Source: Mycolicibacterium brumae | Lineage (GTDB): Bacteria > Actinomycetota > Actinomycetes > Mycobacteriales > Mycobacteriaceae | Direction of reading: 5' to 3' | NCBI RefSeq assembly: GCF_025215495.1 | Contig: NZ_CP104302.1 | Coordinates: 2,356,001 to 2,420,000 of the forward strand | Length of the DNA: 64,000 nucleotides | In this document: one piece after another, positions 43,459-52,391 of the stretch | How the letters are laid out: each line of letters opens with the position of its first letter | How positions within the stretch are numbered: the first letter of the stretch is position 1 | Position numbers and translations under genes: made by a program | The notes under the pieces: model-generated | What the model was told of the DNA's origin: nothing | Seen by the model: only the letters and a program-made list of their open reading frames with translations | Database searches by the model: none

Positions 43459-44466
43459 ATGACCGACCCGTCCGAGCCTGCGCGCGAAGCCAAGCCGCTG
43501 CCGAGGCGGCCCACCAAGCATCACCTTCGGCACATTTTCGGGCGGACCCTGGCCAAGGCCTGGGACGATTCGATCTTCTCCGAGTCGGCCGGGGCGGCGT
43601 TCTGGTCGGTGCTGTCGCTGCCACCGCTGCTGTTGGGATTGCTGGGCAGCCTGTCCTACATCGCGCCGTTGTTCGGCCCGGACACCCTGCCGGTCATCCA
43701 GGACCAGATCGTCGCCGCGTCCGCGCGGTTCTTCTCCGACAGCGTCGTCGCCGAGATCATCGAGCCGACAATCCGCGACATCGTCGCCAACGCCCGCGGT
43801 GAGGTGGTGTCGCTGGGCTTCGTGATTTCCCTGTGGGCGGGTTCCTCGGCCATCTCGGCGTTCGTCGACTCCGTGGTGGAGGCGCACGATCAGACGCCGC
43901 TGCGCCACCCGGTGCGGCAACGGTTCTTCGCCCTCGGCCTTTACGTGGTGATGCTGGTGACGCTGATCTTCAGCGCGCCGTTCCTGGCGCTGGGACCGCG
44001 GACCATCAGCGAGCATCTGCCGGACAACTGGGATCACGTGCTGCAGTCGACGTACTTCCCGCTGATCCTGCTGACCATCGTGCTGGCGGTGACGATCCTC
44101 TACCGGGTGTCGCTGCCGGAGCCGCTGCCCACCCACCGACTGATCTTCGGGGCCGTGCTGGCCACCTTGGTGTTCATGGTCGCAACCGTCGGGTTGCGCG
44201 GCTACCTGAACTTCATCGTCCGCACCGGCTACACCTACGGCGCGCTGGCCACCCCGATCGCGTTCCTGCTGTTCGCGTTCTTCCTCGGCTTCGCGATCAT
44301 GCTGGGCGCCGAACTCAACAACGCCATCCAGGAGGAATGGCCGGCCGGCCCGACGCACGCCAACCGGTTCCGGGCCAAGCTGGAGGCCAAGGCCGCCCAG
44401 CGGGTCGCCGCGCGCAACGGCGGCGCCGACGGCGCGGCGGCCGATCCCCCGGTCAGCTCTTCTTGA
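43459..44466 (+). CDS. YihY/BrkB-family membrane protein
   Basis: 335 residues, six transmembrane helices typical of the family: AAFWSVLSLPPLLLGLLGSL, VVSLGFVISLWAGSSAISAF, FFALGLYVVMLVTLIFSAPF, STYFPLILLTIVLAVTILYR and two more, followed by GYTYGALATPIAFLLFAFFL. Function is uncertain (once misannotated as RNase BN); envelope-related transport is suspected. Rv2707 position. Its 3' end overlaps the convergent DUF3039 gene by 14 bases. Confidence 0.86.
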   Translation: MTDPSEPAREAKPLPRRPTKHHLRHIFGRTLAKAWDDSIFSESAGAAFWSVLSLPPLLLGLLGSLSYIAPLFGPDTLPVIQDQIVAASARFFSDSVVAEIIEPTIRDIVANARGEVVSLGFVISLWAGSSAISAFVDSVVEAHDQTPLRHPVRQRFFALGLYVVMLVTLIFSAPFLALGPRTISEHLPDNWDHVLQSTYFPLILLTIVLAVTILYRVSLPEPLPTHRLIFGAVLATLVFMVATVGLRGYLNFIVRTGYTYGALATPIAFLLFAFFLGFAIMLGAELNNAIQEEWPAGPTHANRFRAKLEAKAAQRVAARNGGADGAAADPPVSSS

Positions 44467-44692
44467 GCGTCTCGTAGATCCGCTTGCAGTCGGCGCACAC
44501 CGGCGAGCCCGGCTTGGGCGAGCGGGTCACCGGAAACACCTCGCCGCACAGCGCCACGACATGCGTGCCCATCACGGCGCTTTCGGCGATCTTGTCCTTC
44601 TTGACGTAGTGGAAGAACATGGGCCGGTCGTCGTCGGTCCCGTCGTCAACGTCTTCGTCGACTTCCGGACGGTCGATCGTCTGAGTCTGCAT
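44453..44692 (-). CDS. DUF3039 zinc-binding protein
   Basis: 79 residues. FFHYVKKDKIAESAVMGTHV and HVVALCGEVFPVTRSPKPGS lead to CADCKRIYETLK, with Cys and His ligands likely to bind zinc. Conserved small actinobacterial protein (Rv2708c), function unknown. ATG 44692 is preceded by CAGAAT at seven bases; an in-frame ATG at 44701 is the alternative start. Confidence 0.82.
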   Translation of the reverse strand: MQTQTIDRPEVDEDVDDGTDDDRPMFFHYVKKDKIAESAVMGTHVVALCGEVFPVTRSPKPGSPVCADCKRIYETLKKS

Positions 44693-44739
44693 GGCACCCA
44701 TTCTGCCTCTGCCCGGACATCTGTGGAACAGTGGAATGC

Positions 44740-45141
44740 ATGAAGCGCGGCGAGGAGCTGGGTTTCGATGACGAGGGTCGGCCGGTGCTGATCACCCGGG
44801 CGGCGTTGCCGTACCAGGAGGAGCACCGCGCGCGGGTCCGGAAGTACCTGACGATCATGGCCTTCCGCATCCCGGCGCTGATCGGGGCCGCCATCGCCTA
44901 CGGAATCTGGCACAACGGTTGGGTGTCCCTGGCGATCATCGCCGTGTCCATCCCGCTGCCTTGGATGGCGGTGCTGATCGCCAACGACCGGCCGCCGCGC
45001 CGTGCTGAGGAACCCCGCCGATACGAGAACGCCCCGCGCCAGACGCCGCTGTTCCCCTCCGCGCCGCGTCCGGAACTGGAGCCGCCCATCGCGATCGAGG
45101 CGGCCGACCCGGACCGGGATCCGGGTTCCGCGACTCCCTGA
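44740..45141 (+). CDS. DUF3099 membrane protein
   Basis: 133 residues with two central transmembrane helices ([20 protein letters not shown] and [19 protein letters not shown]) and a Pro/Glu-rich C-terminal tail. Function unknown (Rv2709). ATG at 44740; an in-frame GTG at 44731 is possible. Divergent from the DUF3039 gene and upstream of sigB. Confidence 0.82.
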   Translation: MKRGEELGFDDEGRPVLITRAALPYQEEHRARVRKYLTIMAFRIPALIGAAIAYGIWHNGWVSLAIIAVSIPLPWMAVLIANDRPPRRAEEPRRYENAPRQTPLFPSAPRPELEPPIAIEAADPDRDPGSATP

Positions 45142-45225
45142 GCGAACTTCTTTTCCCATTCTCAGTGCATTCTCAGGGCTGGCGTTTGTTTACGCAGGTC
45201 AACGTGTTTGCCGCGAGCGCCTTCC

Positions 45226-45254
45226 GGGAACTCTGTCGGTGTCCCGCGCGTTGG
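45226..45254 (+). promoter_or_regulatory. ECF-type (SigE/SigH-like) promoter of sigB
   Basis: GGGAACT (45226-45232), a 16-bp spacer and CGTTGG (45249-45254) match the GGAAC-N16-GTT form of extracytoplasmic-function sigma promoters. The predicted start is near 45260, leaving about 30 bases with CAGGGAGG before the ATG. SigE control of sigB is established in M. tuberculosis. Confidence 0.65.
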
Positions 45255-45289
45255 ACGGGTCACAAGGTTCCAGCCACAGGGAGGCCGAC

Positions 45290-46249
45290 ATGGCGAATGC
45301 CACCACGAAGCGGATCGACGGCGATCTGGATGCCCAGAGTCCGGCCGCAGACCTCGTCCGGGTGTACCTGAACGGGATCGGCAAAACGGCGCTGCTGACC
45401 GCCGCCGACGAGGTGGAGTTGGCCAAGAAGATCGAAGCCGGCCTGTACGCCCGCCATCTGCTCGACACCCGCAAGCGACTCGGCGAGGCCCGCAAGCGGG
45501 ATCTGATGATCGTCGTGCGCGAGGGCGAAGGGGCCCGGCGCCATCTGCTCGAGGCCAACCTGCGCCTGGTGGTGTCGCTGGCCAAGCGCTACACCGGACG
45601 CGGAATGCCGCTGCTGGATCTGATCCAGGAAGGCAACCTCGGGTTGATCCGGGCGATGGAGAAGTTCGACTACGCCAAGGGCTTCAAGTTCTCCACCTAC
45701 GCCACCTGGTGGATCCGCCAGGCCATCACCCGCGGCATGGCCGACCAGAGCCGCACCATCCGGTTGCCCGTCCATCTGGTCGAGCAGGTCAACAAGCTGG
45801 CCCGGATCAAGCGGGAGATGCACCAGAGCCTGGGCCGCGAAGCCACCGACGAGGAACTGGCCGAGGAGTCGGGCATCCCGGTCGCCAAGATCGCCGATCT
45901 GCTGGAGCACAGCCGCGACCCGGTGAGCCTGGATATGCCGGTGGGCGCCGACGAGGAGGCGCCGCTGGGCGACTTCATCGAGGACTCCGAGGCGATGTCG
46001 GCGGAGAACGCGGTGATCGCCGAGTTGCTGCACACCGATATCCGGCACGTGCTGACCACTCTCGATGAGCGGGAGCAGCAGGTGATCCGGTTGCGGTTCG
46101 GCCTTGACGACGGTCAGCCCCGCACCCTCGATCAGATCGGCAAGCTCTTCGGGTTGTCTCGCGAGCGGGTCCGTCAGATCGAGCGCGAGGTGATGGTGAA
46201 ACTGCGTCACGGCGATCGCGCCGACCGGCTGCGCTCCTACGCCAGCTAA
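45290..46249 (+). CDS. sigB: Primary-like sigma factor SigB
   Basis: 319 residues. It lacks the long N-terminal extension of SigA and begins close to region 1.2 ([20 protein letters not shown]). Region 2 is [20 protein letters not shown] and region 4.2 is [20 protein letters not shown]. It supports transcription in stress and stationary phase. The ECF-like promoter upstream puts it downstream of a stress sigma factor. Followed by a strong hairpin and ideR, as in other mycobacteria. Confidence 0.96.
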   Translation: MANATTKRIDGDLDAQSPAADLVRVYLNGIGKTALLTAADEVELAKKIEAGLYARHLLDTRKRLGEARKRDLMIVVREGEGARRHLLEANLRLVVSLAKRYTGRGMPLLDLIQEGNLGLIRAMEKFDYAKGFKFSTYATWWIRQAITRGMADQSRTIRLPVHLVEQVNKLARIKREMHQSLGREATDEELAEESGIPVAKIADLLEHSRDPVSLDMPVGADEEAPLGDFIEDSEAMSAENAVIAELLHTDIRHVLTTLDEREQQVIRLRFGLDDGQPRTLDQIGKLFGLSRERVRQIEREVMVKLRHGDRADRLRSYAS

Positions 46250-46266
46250 GCTAAGCCAACCCGAAA

Positions 46267-46310
46267 CAGCGCGTCCGCCGTGGCTTTCCCGGCGGGCGCG
46301 CTGCGCTTTT
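46267..46310 (+). terminator. Terminator between sigB and ideR
   Basis: CAGCGCGTCCGCCG pairs with CGGCGGGCGCGCTG over 14 positions with one G-T wobble and a 9-base loop, followed by CGCTTTT. Confidence 0.75.
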
Positions 46311-46349
46311 GGCGACGTGTTAAGCCGCCCGCCGGTCGCTCTGGCAACG

Positions 46350-46355
46350 TAGACT
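46350..46355 (+). promoter_or_regulatory. -10 box of ideR
   Basis: TAGACT predicts a start near 46362. GAAGG then precedes the TTG start codon at 46378. Confidence 0.5.
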
Positions 46356-46377
46356 GTGAAGCGACGAAGGATGGCAA

Positions 46378-47067
46378 TTGAACGACCTGGTCGATACCAC
46401 CGAAATGTATCTGCGCACGATCTACGACCTCGAGGAAGAGGGCGTGGTGCCGTTGCGCGCCCGAATCGCCGAGCGACTTGACCAAAGCGGTCCGACGGTC
46501 AGCCAGACCGTCTCGCGGATGGAGCGCGACGGCCTGCTGCATGTGGCCGGCGACCGGCATCTGGAACTCACCCCCAAGGGTCGCGCGCTGGCGGTTTCGG
46601 TGATGCGCAAGCACCGACTCGCCGAGCGGCTGCTGGTCGACATCATCGGCCTGCCGTGGGAGGACGTGCACGCCGAAGCCTGCCGGTGGGAGCACGTGAT
46701 GAGCGACGAGGTCGAACGCCGCCTGATCACGGTGCTGGACAACCCGACGGTGTCGCCGTTCGGCAACCCGATCCCCGGGCTGGCCGAGCTCGGCGTCGGC
46801 GCTCCCCCGGAGTCCACCGACCATCTGGTCCGGCTCACCGAACTGCCCGACGGCCCCCCGGTCGCCGTCGTGGTCCGTCGTCTCACCGAGCACCTGCAGG
46901 TCGACGCCGCTCTGATCGGCAAGCTCAAGGACGCCGGCGTAGTGCCGAACGCGCGGGTGAGTGTGCAGCTCAACAACCACGGCGGGGTCACCATCGTGAT
47001 CCCCGGCCACGAGGACGTCGACCTGCCGCACGATATGGCGCACGCGGTGAAGGTGGAGAAGGTCTAA
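46378..47067 (+). CDS. ideR: Iron-dependent repressor IdeR
   Basis: 229 residues. DtxR-type winged HTH (RIAERLDQSGPTVSQTVSRM) and the metal residues of both sites are intact: Met10, Cys102, Glu105, His106 and His79, Glu83, His98. A C-terminal SH3-like domain (~145-229) follows. With Fe(II) it represses siderophore genes and activates storage genes. The start codon is TTG: similarity begins exactly at NDLVDTTEM, and the ATG seven bases upstream is out of frame. No IdeR box was recognised at its own promoter. Confidence 0.96.
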   Translation: MNDLVDTTEMYLRTIYDLEEEGVVPLRARIAERLDQSGPTVSQTVSRMERDGLLHVAGDRHLELTPKGRALAVSVMRKHRLAERLLVDIIGLPWEDVHAEACRWEHVMSDEVERRLITVLDNPTVSPFGNPIPGLAELGVGAPPESTDHLVRLTELPDGPPVAVVVRRLTEHLQVDAALIGKLKDAGVVPNARVSVQLNNHGGVTIVIPGHEDVDLPHDMAHAVKVEKV

Positions 47068-47071
47068 GCGA

Positions 47072-47129
47072 CTACCCGGTGCTGATGCGGGTAGCCCGCT
47101 GCGCAAAGCCTCCGTTCCTCCGGCTTTGC
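47072..47129. terminator. Two hairpins between ideR and the DUF4192 gene
   Basis: CTACCCG...CGGGTAG (47072-47094) and GCAAAGCC...GGCTTTGC (47103-47129) lie in tandem after the ideR stop. They probably end both convergent transcripts. The sequence GCGACTACCCGG occurs before and after, a short direct repeat. Confidence 0.6.
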
Positions 47130-47135
47130 TTGCGA

Positions 47136-48179
47136 CTACCCGGCTTCCCGGTAGCGCGGCTGCCAGTCCGGCAGCGTGACGCCGACCCCGGCGGCCATCC
47201 GATAACCCACATCGCCCATCGACCGGATCTTCGACGGCCGGATGCCGCCGCGCAGCGCGGCGTCGAGCATGCCCGCCATCCGGTGTGCGACATCTTCTCG
47301 CAGCGCGGCGTCCAGCGCGATCCCGGCCAGCGGCCCGTCGCCGCGGCAGTAGGCGCTGTGCCCCAACAACACCAAGGCCTCCACCCGCCAGCGGGTCGGC
47401 AGGATCCGGGCCAGCAGCACCCAGAGGTCCTCGGATTCGGAGGCGCGCGAACTGACCGCCAGCGAGTACAGGATGTCTCGGGCCGCGATGTGGGTCAGCG
47501 ACTGGCCGACCAGCACCAACTGGGCTTCCTCGGGTTCCTCGCCGCGGCCCAGTTTCTCGGCCGCCGCGATCGCCGCGGTCACCTCCTGGCGGGTGCGGGC
47601 CGACGGGTCCAGCGGCCCGCGCCGGGCGGACCGAGCGGCCTGGCGGACCAGCTCGCCGAACCGGGCGCTGCGCTCGTCGACGATGGGCGTCACGATGGCC
47701 TCCACCTCGGCGCGGGTTTGGTAGAGCCGGCGGCCGTCGAGCACCGCGGCCATCGCCATCGGGGACGCCGCCGGGTCGGCGACCAGGCCGGTGGAGCCGC
47801 AGCCGTCGGCGCAGTGCCAGCGCCGTCCGGCGGCGATGCGGTCCACCACGTGCCCGGCGTAGACCGACATGCCTCGCTCCCGCAGGCGGCGATCCAAATC
47901 GTCGTAGATCCGGCGGTGCGTCCTGGCGCGGCCACGGCGCTCGTCGACGATGACCGCGATCACCGAGTCGGCGCCCTCGACAGCCGCGACGTCGACGAGG
48001 TCGGGCAGCTTCTCGCAGACCTGGTCATCGAGGTCGACCCGCATGAAGGCGCCGAGGTCCTTGCCCTCGCGGGTGACCAGAACCAGGGAGTTCTCCGGCG
48101 TGAAGCCGAGGACGGCGGGTATCGCTGCGATGAGCTGGCCCGGGTTGGTGATCTTGGGGAGGCGAATGTCGTTTCTCAT
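47136..48179 (-). CDS. DUF4192 family protein
   Basis: 347 residues, soluble, mycobacteria/actinobacteria-specific. Conserved segments are ITNPGQLIAAIPAVLGFTPE, SVIAVIVDERRGRARTHRRI and WRVEALVLLGHSAYCRGDGP. Function unknown (Rv2712c). Convergent with ideR. The 197 bases after its start contain no gene; in M. tuberculosis the transhydrogenase gene sthA lies there. Confidence 0.86.
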   Translation of the reverse strand: MRNDIRLPKITNPGQLIAAIPAVLGFTPENSLVLVTREGKDLGAFMRVDLDDQVCEKLPDLVDVAAVEGADSVIAVIVDERRGRARTHRRIYDDLDRRLRERGMSVYAGHVVDRIAAGRRWHCADGCGSTGLVADPAASPMAMAAVLDGRRLYQTRAEVEAIVTPIVDERSARFGELVRQAARSARRGPLDPSARTRQEVTAAIAAAEKLGRGEEPEEAQLVLVGQSLTHIAARDILYSLAVSSRASESEDLWVLLARILPTRWRVEALVLLGHSAYCRGDGPLAGIALDAALREDVAHRMAGMLDAALRGGIRPSKIRSMGDVGYRMAAGVGVTLPDWQPRYREAG

Positions 48180-48376
48180 GGCATGACGGTGGCAACCACC
48201 GCCGACGGGTGAAGGTCAGGTTTTGCCCCGACCGGGCGAAACTGTGGATGAACAGTGAATCTGTGAATACGTTCGGCGTTCACCTCCGGCGAAACCCGGG
48301 CCGGTCCGGAATCCGAACCGCGAGCCGCGACGTTGCACCACGGTGAGACACTGGAAGCGTTAGGAGGCGTGTGCAG

Positions 48377-49342
48377 ATGGACGACGATCGCCCGGACACC
48401 TCCGGGATGTACGAGCTGGAGTTCCCCGGACCGCAGCTGCTCGCCGAGGATGGCAGCGGACCGGTGCTGATCCACGCCCTGGAGGGCTTCACCGACGCCG
48501 GCCACGCCACGAAGCTGGCCGCCGGGCACCTCAAGGCCGCATTGGATTCCGAGCTGGTGGCGTCCTTCGCCATCGACGAACTGCTGGACTACCGTTCGCG
48601 GCGACCGGCGATGACGTTCAAGACCGACCGGTTCACCGACTACGCCGAGCCGGAGCTGAGCCTGTACGCCCTGCGCGACAGCCTGGGCACGCCGTTCCTG
48701 CTGCTCACCGGTCTGGAGCCGGATCTGAAGTGGGAGCGTTTCGTGGCCGCGGTGCGGCTGCTGTCCGAACGGCTGGGGGTGCGCCGGACCGTCGGGCTCG
48801 GCTCGATCCCGATGGCGGTGCCGCACACCCGCCCGGTCACCCTCACCGCGCACTCCAACAACAAGGACCTGATCGCCGACATCACCCCGTGGGTCGGCGA
48901 GGTGCGGGTGCCCGGCAGCGCGGCCGGCCTGCTGGAGTACCGGATGGCCCAGCATGGCCATGAGGTGCTCGGCTACACCGCGCACGTGCCGCACTATCTG
49001 TCCCAGAGCGACTACCCGCAGGCCGCGGTGAGTCTGCTGGAACAGGTGTGCAAATCCTGCGGTCTCGCGCTGCCGATGACCGAACTGCTCGAGCGGGCGA
49101 CGGCGGTCAACGCCTCGATCGCCGAACAGGTCGTGGAAAGCGAAGAGGTCGCTGCGGTGGTGGCCGCGCTCGAGCAACAGTACGATGCGTTCATCGCGGC
49201 GCAGGAGAACCGGTCACTGCTGGCTCGGGACGACGATCTGCCCAGCGGTGACGAGCTCGGCGCGGAGTTCGAACGTTTCCTGGCACAGCAGACCGGGGAG
49301 TCGTTCGGCGACGATCCCGCCGACGGCGCCGGGGCCAGCTAG
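48377..49342 (+). CDS. PAC2-family protein
   Basis: 321 residues, resembling proteasome-assembly chaperone 2: VLIHALEGFTDAGHATKLAA, FAIDELLDYRSRRPAMTF, GLGSIPMAVPHTRPVTLTAH and a helical C-terminal tail rich in Glu. Mycobacteria have a proteasome, but a role of this protein in its assembly is not proven (Rv2714). AGGAGG at 48362 is nine bases from ATG 48377 and only three from the in-frame GTG at 48371, so the ATG was chosen. Confidence 0.86.
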   Translation: MDDDRPDTSGMYELEFPGPQLLAEDGSGPVLIHALEGFTDAGHATKLAAGHLKAALDSELVASFAIDELLDYRSRRPAMTFKTDRFTDYAEPELSLYALRDSLGTPFLLLTGLEPDLKWERFVAAVRLLSERLGVRRTVGLGSIPMAVPHTRPVTLTAHSNNKDLIADITPWVGEVRVPGSAAGLLEYRMAQHGHEVLGYTAHVPHYLSQSDYPQAAVSLLEQVCKSCGLALPMTELLERATAVNASIAEQVVESEEVAAVVAALEQQYDAFIAAQENRSLLARDDDLPSGDELGAEFERFLAQQTGESFGDDPADGAGAS

Positions 49343-49377
49343 CCGCCCCGACAGGGGCCTGCACCGAGGCGGTCCCG

Positions 49378-50400
49378 ATGTCGGAGAACACCACCCACCT
49401 GCACGCCGTCCGCGAGCTGGAACCCCGGCTGGAGTTCCGGACCATCCACGGTTACCGCCGGGCCTACCGGATCTGCGGGTCCGGTCCGGTGCTGCTGCTG
49501 ATCCACGGAATCGGTGACAACTCCTCCACCTGGGGCCCGGTGCAGGCCGAGCTGGCGCGGCACTACACCGTCGTCGCCCCGGACCTGCTCGGGCACGGCA
49601 AGTCGGACAAACCGCGCGCCGACTACTCGGTGGCGGCCTACGCCAACGGGATGCGGGATCTGCTCGGGGTGCTCGACATCGACCGGGTCACCGTGATCGG
49701 GCATTCGCTCGGGGGCGGTGTGGCCATGCAGTTCGTCTACCAGTTCCCGCAGTTCGTGGAGCGGCTCATCCTCGTCGGCGCGGGCGGGGTCACCCACGAT
49801 GTCAACATCGCGTTGCGCGCGGCGTCGCTGCCGATCGGCGCGGGCATGCTGACAATGCTGCGGGTGCCCGGCGTGGTGCCCGCGCTGCACGCCGTCGGCG
49901 CGCTGGCCGGTCCGCTGCTCGGTCACACCGGGTTGGGCCGAGACCTGCCCGACACGTTGCGCATCCTCAGCGACCTGCCCGAGCCGCGGGCGTCCTCGGC
50001 GTTCACCCGCACCTTGCGCGCGGTGGTCGACTGGCGCGGCCAGGTGGTGACCATGCTGGACCGCTGTTATCTCACCGAATCCATTCCGGTGCAGTTGATC
50101 TGGGGCCGACAGGATTCGGTCATCCCGGTCTCGCACGCCCGGATGGCGCACGCGGCGATGCCCGGATCGCGGCTGGAGATCTTCTCCCGCTCCGGGCATT
50201 TCCCATTTCACGACGACCCCGCCCGGTTCATCGCGGTGGTGCGCAGCTTCATCGAGGAGACCGAACCGTCGGTCTACGACCAGCAGCAACTGCGCCAATT
50301 GTTGCGCGCCGGCGCCGATTCCGACGATCTGACCGGTTCCGCGGCCACCCGGGCCGCGGTGCTCGACGCGCTCGACCACGAGCAACGCAGCGCCACCTGA
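49378..50400 (+). CDS. Alpha/beta hydrolase
   Basis: 340 residues with an intact triad: oxyanion LLLIHGIGDNSSTW (~38-52), nucleophile VIGHSLGGGVA (~104-114), acid WGRQDSVIP (~243) and histidine SGHFPFHDD (~273). Related to C-C bond hydrolases and epoxide hydrolases; Rv2715 homologue. A C-terminal helical tail follows the catalytic core. It is 35 bases behind the PAC2 gene and likely co-transcribed. Confidence 0.88.
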   Translation: MSENTTHLHAVRELEPRLEFRTIHGYRRAYRICGSGPVLLLIHGIGDNSSTWGPVQAELARHYTVVAPDLLGHGKSDKPRADYSVAAYANGMRDLLGVLDIDRVTVIGHSLGGGVAMQFVYQFPQFVERLILVGAGGVTHDVNIALRAASLPIGAGMLTMLRVPGVVPALHAVGALAGPLLGHTGLGRDLPDTLRILSDLPEPRASSAFTRTLRAVVDWRGQVVTMLDRCYLTESIPVQLIWGRQDSVIPVSHARMAHAAMPGSRLEIFSRSGHFPFHDDPARFIAVVRSFIEETEPSVYDQQQLRQLLRAGADSDDLTGSAATRAAVLDALDHEQRSAT

Positions 50401-50418
50401 CACCCGAGCGTTTCCGCG

Positions 50419-50430
50419 TACGCTGGAGGA
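50419..50430 (+). promoter_or_regulatory. Overlapping -10 and Shine-Dalgarno before phzF-like gene
   Basis: TACGCT (50419-50424) followed at once by GGAGGA (50425-50430) and ATG. A promoter here would give a leaderless mRNA, readthrough from the hydrolase gene a led one with a strong ribosome site. Confidence 0.45.
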
Positions 50431-51129
50431 ATGAGCATCGATGTCACGGTGCTTCGGGTCTTCACCGATGCCACCGGCAATTACGGAAACCCACTGGGGG
50501 TGGTCGACGCCGCCGCCGTCGCCCCGGATGACCGCCAGCGGCTGGCCACCGAACTCGGTTACAGCGAAACCATTTTCGTGGATCTGCCCGAGCCCGGATC
50601 GGCCAACGCGCACGCGCAGATCTTCACCCCCGCCGCCGAGATCGAGTTCGCCGGCCATCCCACCGTCGGCTTGGCCTGGCAATTGCGCGAATGGGGCCGC
50701 CCGGTGCGGACGCTGCGCGTCCCCGCCGGTCTGGTGCAGATCGACTACCAGGCTGGCGCCGACGGCTCGATGACCTCGGTGACCGCGCGCGCGGACTGGG
50801 CGCCGGAGTTCGCGATATACGACCTGGCCGATGAACAGGATGTGCTCGACGCCGACCCGGCCGAGTATTCCGACGACATCGCGCACTACCTGTGGGCCTG
50901 GACCGACAAGGAGTCCGGCGCGCTACGGTCACGGGCGTTCGTCGGCTCGCTCGGCGTGCCCGAGGACGAGGCGACTGGCGCGGCGGCGGTCCGGATGACG
51001 GAGTACCTCAGCCGGGACCTGTCGATCACGCAGGGCAAGGGTTCTCAGATCCACACGGTGTGGAGTCCGGACGGGTGGGTGCAGGTCGCCGGGCGCGTCG
51101 TGCCCGACGGCCACCGCACGGTGGGCTAG
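50431..51129 (+). CDS. PhzF-family isomerase
   Basis: 232 residues. PhzF folds are diaminopimelate-epimerase-like; the general base Glu is seen at residue 46 in [12 protein letters not shown], with [19 protein letters not shown] typical of the first half and [20 protein letters not shown] of the second. Reaction unknown (Rv2716 homologue). The stop codon shares the palindrome CTAG with the convergent nrdR stop. Confidence 0.86.
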   Translation: MSIDVTVLRVFTDATGNYGNPLGVVDAAAVAPDDRQRLATELGYSETIFVDLPEPGSANAHAQIFTPAAEIEFAGHPTVGLAWQLREWGRPVRTLRVPAGLVQIDYQAGADGSMTSVTARADWAPEFAIYDLADEQDVLDADPAEYSDDIAHYLWAWTDKESGALRSRAFVGSLGVPEDEATGAAAVRMTEYLSRDLSITQGKGSQIHTVWSPDGWVQVAGRVVPDGHRTVG

Positions 51130-51599
51130 GAACCCACCTCGGACGTGCGCTGCGCCCGGCGGCGGCGCATATCCTCGATCTCGCGCTCGAAGTCCGCGGC
51201 CGAGTCGAAGGACCGGTACACCGAGGCGAACCGGAGGTAGGCGACCTCGTCGAGTTCGCGCAGCGGGCCCAGGATGGCCAGGCCGACCTCGTGGCTGGGC
51301 ACTTCCGGGGTGCCGGCGGCCCGCACGGTGTCCTCGACGCTCTGGGCCAGCACATTCAGCGCGTCGTCGTCGACGTCACGGCCCTGGCAGGCCCGTCGCA
51401 CGCCCTTGATGACCTTCTCCCGGCTGAACGGCTCGGTGACGCCGCTGCGTTTGACGACGGCCAGCACGGCGGTCTCGACGGTGGTGAAACGGCGGCCGCA
51501 TTCCGGGCAGGAGCGGCGGCGGCGGATGGCCTGGCCCTCATCGGTTTCCCGGGAGTCCACCACGCGGGAGTCGGGATGCCTGCAAAACGGGCAGTGCAC
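51126..51599 (-). CDS. nrdR: Transcriptional repressor NrdR
   Basis: 157 residues. A zinc ribbon with Cys3, Cys6, Cys31 and Cys34 ([11 protein letters not shown] and [10 protein letters not shown]) is followed by an ATP-cone ([20 protein letters not shown]) sensing dATP/ATP. It represses ribonucleotide reductase genes. GTG start at 51599 with GGAGCG upstream; the open frame beyond is low-complexity. Normal neighbour of lexA in mycobacteria. Confidence 0.95.
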   Translation of the reverse strand: MHCPFCRHPDSRVVDSRETDEGQAIRRRRSCPECGRRFTTVETAVLAVVKRSGVTEPFSREKVIKGVRRACQGRDVDDDALNVLAQSVEDTVRAAGTPEVPSHEVGLAILGPLRELDEVAYLRFASVYRSFDSAADFEREIEDMRRRRAQRTSEVGS

Positions 51600-51693
51600 G
51601 TCCGCTCCTTCCCGGCGCGGGAGCAACACCGGCGCCGCAAGGAAGCCTACAGGCGCGGGCGCCGGAGCGCGGGAGGCGAACATCCCCGCGTCC

Positions 51694-52173
51694 TCAGGCG
51701 ATCGGCGCGATCAGGGTCTGCCCGGCGCGCACATCCACGCCGTCGAGCTTGTTCAGGTCGCGGATCCGGGCGACGACCTGATCCGACGGGGTGGCGGGGG
51801 CGACCCGGGCGGCCAGCTGGTTCAGCGACTCCCCCGGTTTGACCTGGACGACGGCCAGCGTCTCGGACGCGGCGGCCGCGGTCTCCGGCAGGTTCGCCGC
51901 GGCCCCGAACTGGGCGACCAGTCCCAGCCACACCGTGATCAGTCCGGCCAGCACGGCCAGGCCGACGGTGGCGGCCGGGCTGACCGCGCGCCGGCGGCGG
52001 TGCGGCGCCCTCGACACCCGCACGGCGGTGTTCGGGTACCGCAGGCCGGCGGTGCGCGGGCGACGAGTGACCGGCGAGGGCGCGATCCGCAGCGGGCGAG
52101 CCGCCCGTCGGGCCGGGTAGTCGGCGTGCGCACGGTCGCGCCGGGTGGTTTCGGTGGTGAGCAGTACGGTCAT
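51694..52173 (-). CDS. chiZ: LysM cell-wall hydrolase ChiZ-like
   Basis: 159 residues. Arg-rich cytosolic N-terminus, one transmembrane helix ([20 protein letters not shown], ~69-89), then a LysM domain ([14 protein letters not shown] ... [20 protein letters not shown]). In M. tuberculosis the homologue Rv2719c/ChiZ is SOS-induced and inhibits division. Divergent from lexA, with two LexA-type boxes near its promoter. GAAAGGG precedes the ATG. Confidence 0.9.
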   Translation of the reverse strand: MTVLLTTETTRRDRAHADYPARRAARPLRIAPSPVTRRPRTAGLRYPNTAVRVSRAPHRRRRAVSPAATVGLAVLAGLITVWLGLVAQFGAAANLPETAAAASETLAVVQVKPGESLNQLAARVAPATPSDQVVARIRDLNKLDGVDVRAGQTLIAPIA

Positions 52174-52219
52174 GTCCGGGCCCTTTCGAAGAAGTCGTGA
52201 GGTTCGATGTAGGTGTTGT

Positions 52220-52235
52220 TCGATCTGTTGTTCGA
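52220..52235. promoter_or_regulatory. SOS box 1 (chiZ side)
   Basis: TCGATC-TGTT-GTTCGA matches the mycobacterial LexA site TCGAAC-N4-GTTCGA with one mismatch. Confidence 0.75.
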
Positions 52236-52242
52236 ATTATAT

Positions 52243-52258
52243 TCGGACAACTGTTCGA
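52243..52258. promoter_or_regulatory. SOS box 2 (chiZ side)
   Basis: TCGGAC-AACT-GTTCGA, one mismatch from consensus, centred 23 bp from box 1. Confidence 0.75.
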
Positions 52259-52343
52259 TGCCTAGCGGGTTTTCGAACGTGTAATCGAACTGTGTCCGAA
52301 TGTCTGAGCGACTTCACACCCAAGCAGACGCCACCGACACACG

Positions 52344-52359
52344 TCGAACAGATGTTTGA
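52344..52359. promoter_or_regulatory. SOS box 3 (lexA side)
   Basis: TCGAAC-AGAT-GTTTGA, one mismatch. It ends 20 bases before the lexA -10 box, so it overlaps the -35 region and fits autorepression. Confidence 0.8.
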
Positions 52360-52378
52360 GAAAAGGCCCTACGGGGAC

Positions 52379-52384
52379 TACATT
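52379..52384 (+). promoter_or_regulatory. -10 box, leaderless lexA
   Basis: TACATT, seven bases before ATG 52392. It favours this start over an in-frame TTG at 52356. Confidence 0.55.
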
Positions 52385-52391
52385 CGACACT

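Noticed and set aside
46250..46377. IdeR box upstream of ideR
   Set aside because: No 19-bp palindrome of the TTAGGTTAGSCTAACCTAA type; the GCTAAGCTAAGCC near 46245 is only part of the sigB end and too degenerate.
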